From: Diplonema papillatum
Lineage: Eukaryota > Euglenozoa > Diplonemea > Diplonemida > Diplonemidae
DNA length: 64,000 bases
Reading direction: 5' to 3'
Assembly: GCA_030068145.1 (NCBI GenBank)
Contig: JAPJBO010000956.1
Span: forward strand, 20,676 to 84,675
Below the pieces are notes generated by a model. It saw only the letters and a program-made list of their open reading frames with translations. It was not told where the DNA came from and ran no database searches. Made by a program: the position numbers and the translations under genes. The stretch's first letter is position 1; the number at the start of each line of letters is the position of its first letter. Positions 63,853 through 64,000 of this stretch are shown here, piece by piece.

Positions 63853-64000
63853 AGGCGGCTCCCATCAATACTCGAGAGACTCGCGCCACAACGAGGAATA
63901 CCGGAATACCTACCCCCCCCCAGTGCTGATGCTAAGGCCCCTAAACTCGGCATCGTTGTCAGCCGGACGGCAACGAGGGGTGGGTGGGTACCCCCCCCCT
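63853..64000. other. 3' flank of the F-box gene
   Basis: Short downstream sequence with C runs at 63912-63921 and at the window end. No feature recognised. Confidence 0.5.

Overview
The window is eukaryotic nuclear DNA, most likely from a protist. Evidence: GT-AG introns interrupt several genes, the standard code is used, the products are typical of the secretory and endomembrane system (coatomer zeta, a NIPA-type magnesium transporter, an ER-type transmembrane thioredoxin), coding exons are much more GC-rich than the DNA around them, and more than half of the window is repeats and transposon debris. No taxon marker is decisive. Fragments of cytoplasmic-type SSU and LSU rRNA are present but are too short and decayed for placement. 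All eight real genes or exons lie on the + strand. Several have a pyrimidine-rich stretch ending in CAG shortly upstream, so a euglenozoan-like organism (for example a diplonemid) is a reasonable guess but is not shown.

Layout. 1-3.0 kb: the 3' end of a reverse transcriptase/RNase H retroelement, two identical 304-bp direct repeats, and a frameshifted minus-strand gene remnant. 3.58-9.58 kb: three terminal-inverted-repeat elements joined end to end, sharing single TA dinucleotides and bounded by poly-C on both sides. 9.6-17.2 kb: repeats, an isolated exon of a TRP-like membrane protein with an EF hand (11.4-12.3 kb), and a 341-bp tandem array. 17.8-19.1 kb: NIPA-type transporter. 19-30 kb: repeat-rich DNA with an SSU rRNA fragment and many copies of one MITE-like family. 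30.2-31.1 kb: ubiquitin-like/ankyrin gene followed by its own decayed duplicate. 31.8-43 kb: repeats, an LSU rRNA fragment, and a 923-bp element with a 9-bp target-site duplication. 43.3-45.6 kb: transmembrane thioredoxin-like protein ending in KKHR. 46.5-47.4 kb: coatomer zeta. 48.9 kb: second LSU rRNA fragment. 50.7-55.2 kb: a large Gly-rich, coiled-coil protein with two introns and one apparent frameshift. 56.3-58.2 kb: membrane-anchored endonuclease/exonuclease/phosphatase (EEP) protein, followed by a 218-bp tandem array built from two pieces of the same gene. 59.4 kb: third LSU rRNA fragment. 61.8-63.9 kb: F-box protein with a long hydrophobic repeat domain.

The genes do not form one pathway. 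Two meet in the early secretory pathway: the thioredoxin-like protein carries a C-terminal dilysine signal of the type coatomer binds, and coatomer zeta lies about 1 kb downstream. The window is most informative about genome dynamics: repeated re-use of one TA site inside a C tract, tandem arrays made from gene pieces, and scattered rRNA fragments, three of them from the same part of LSU rRNA.
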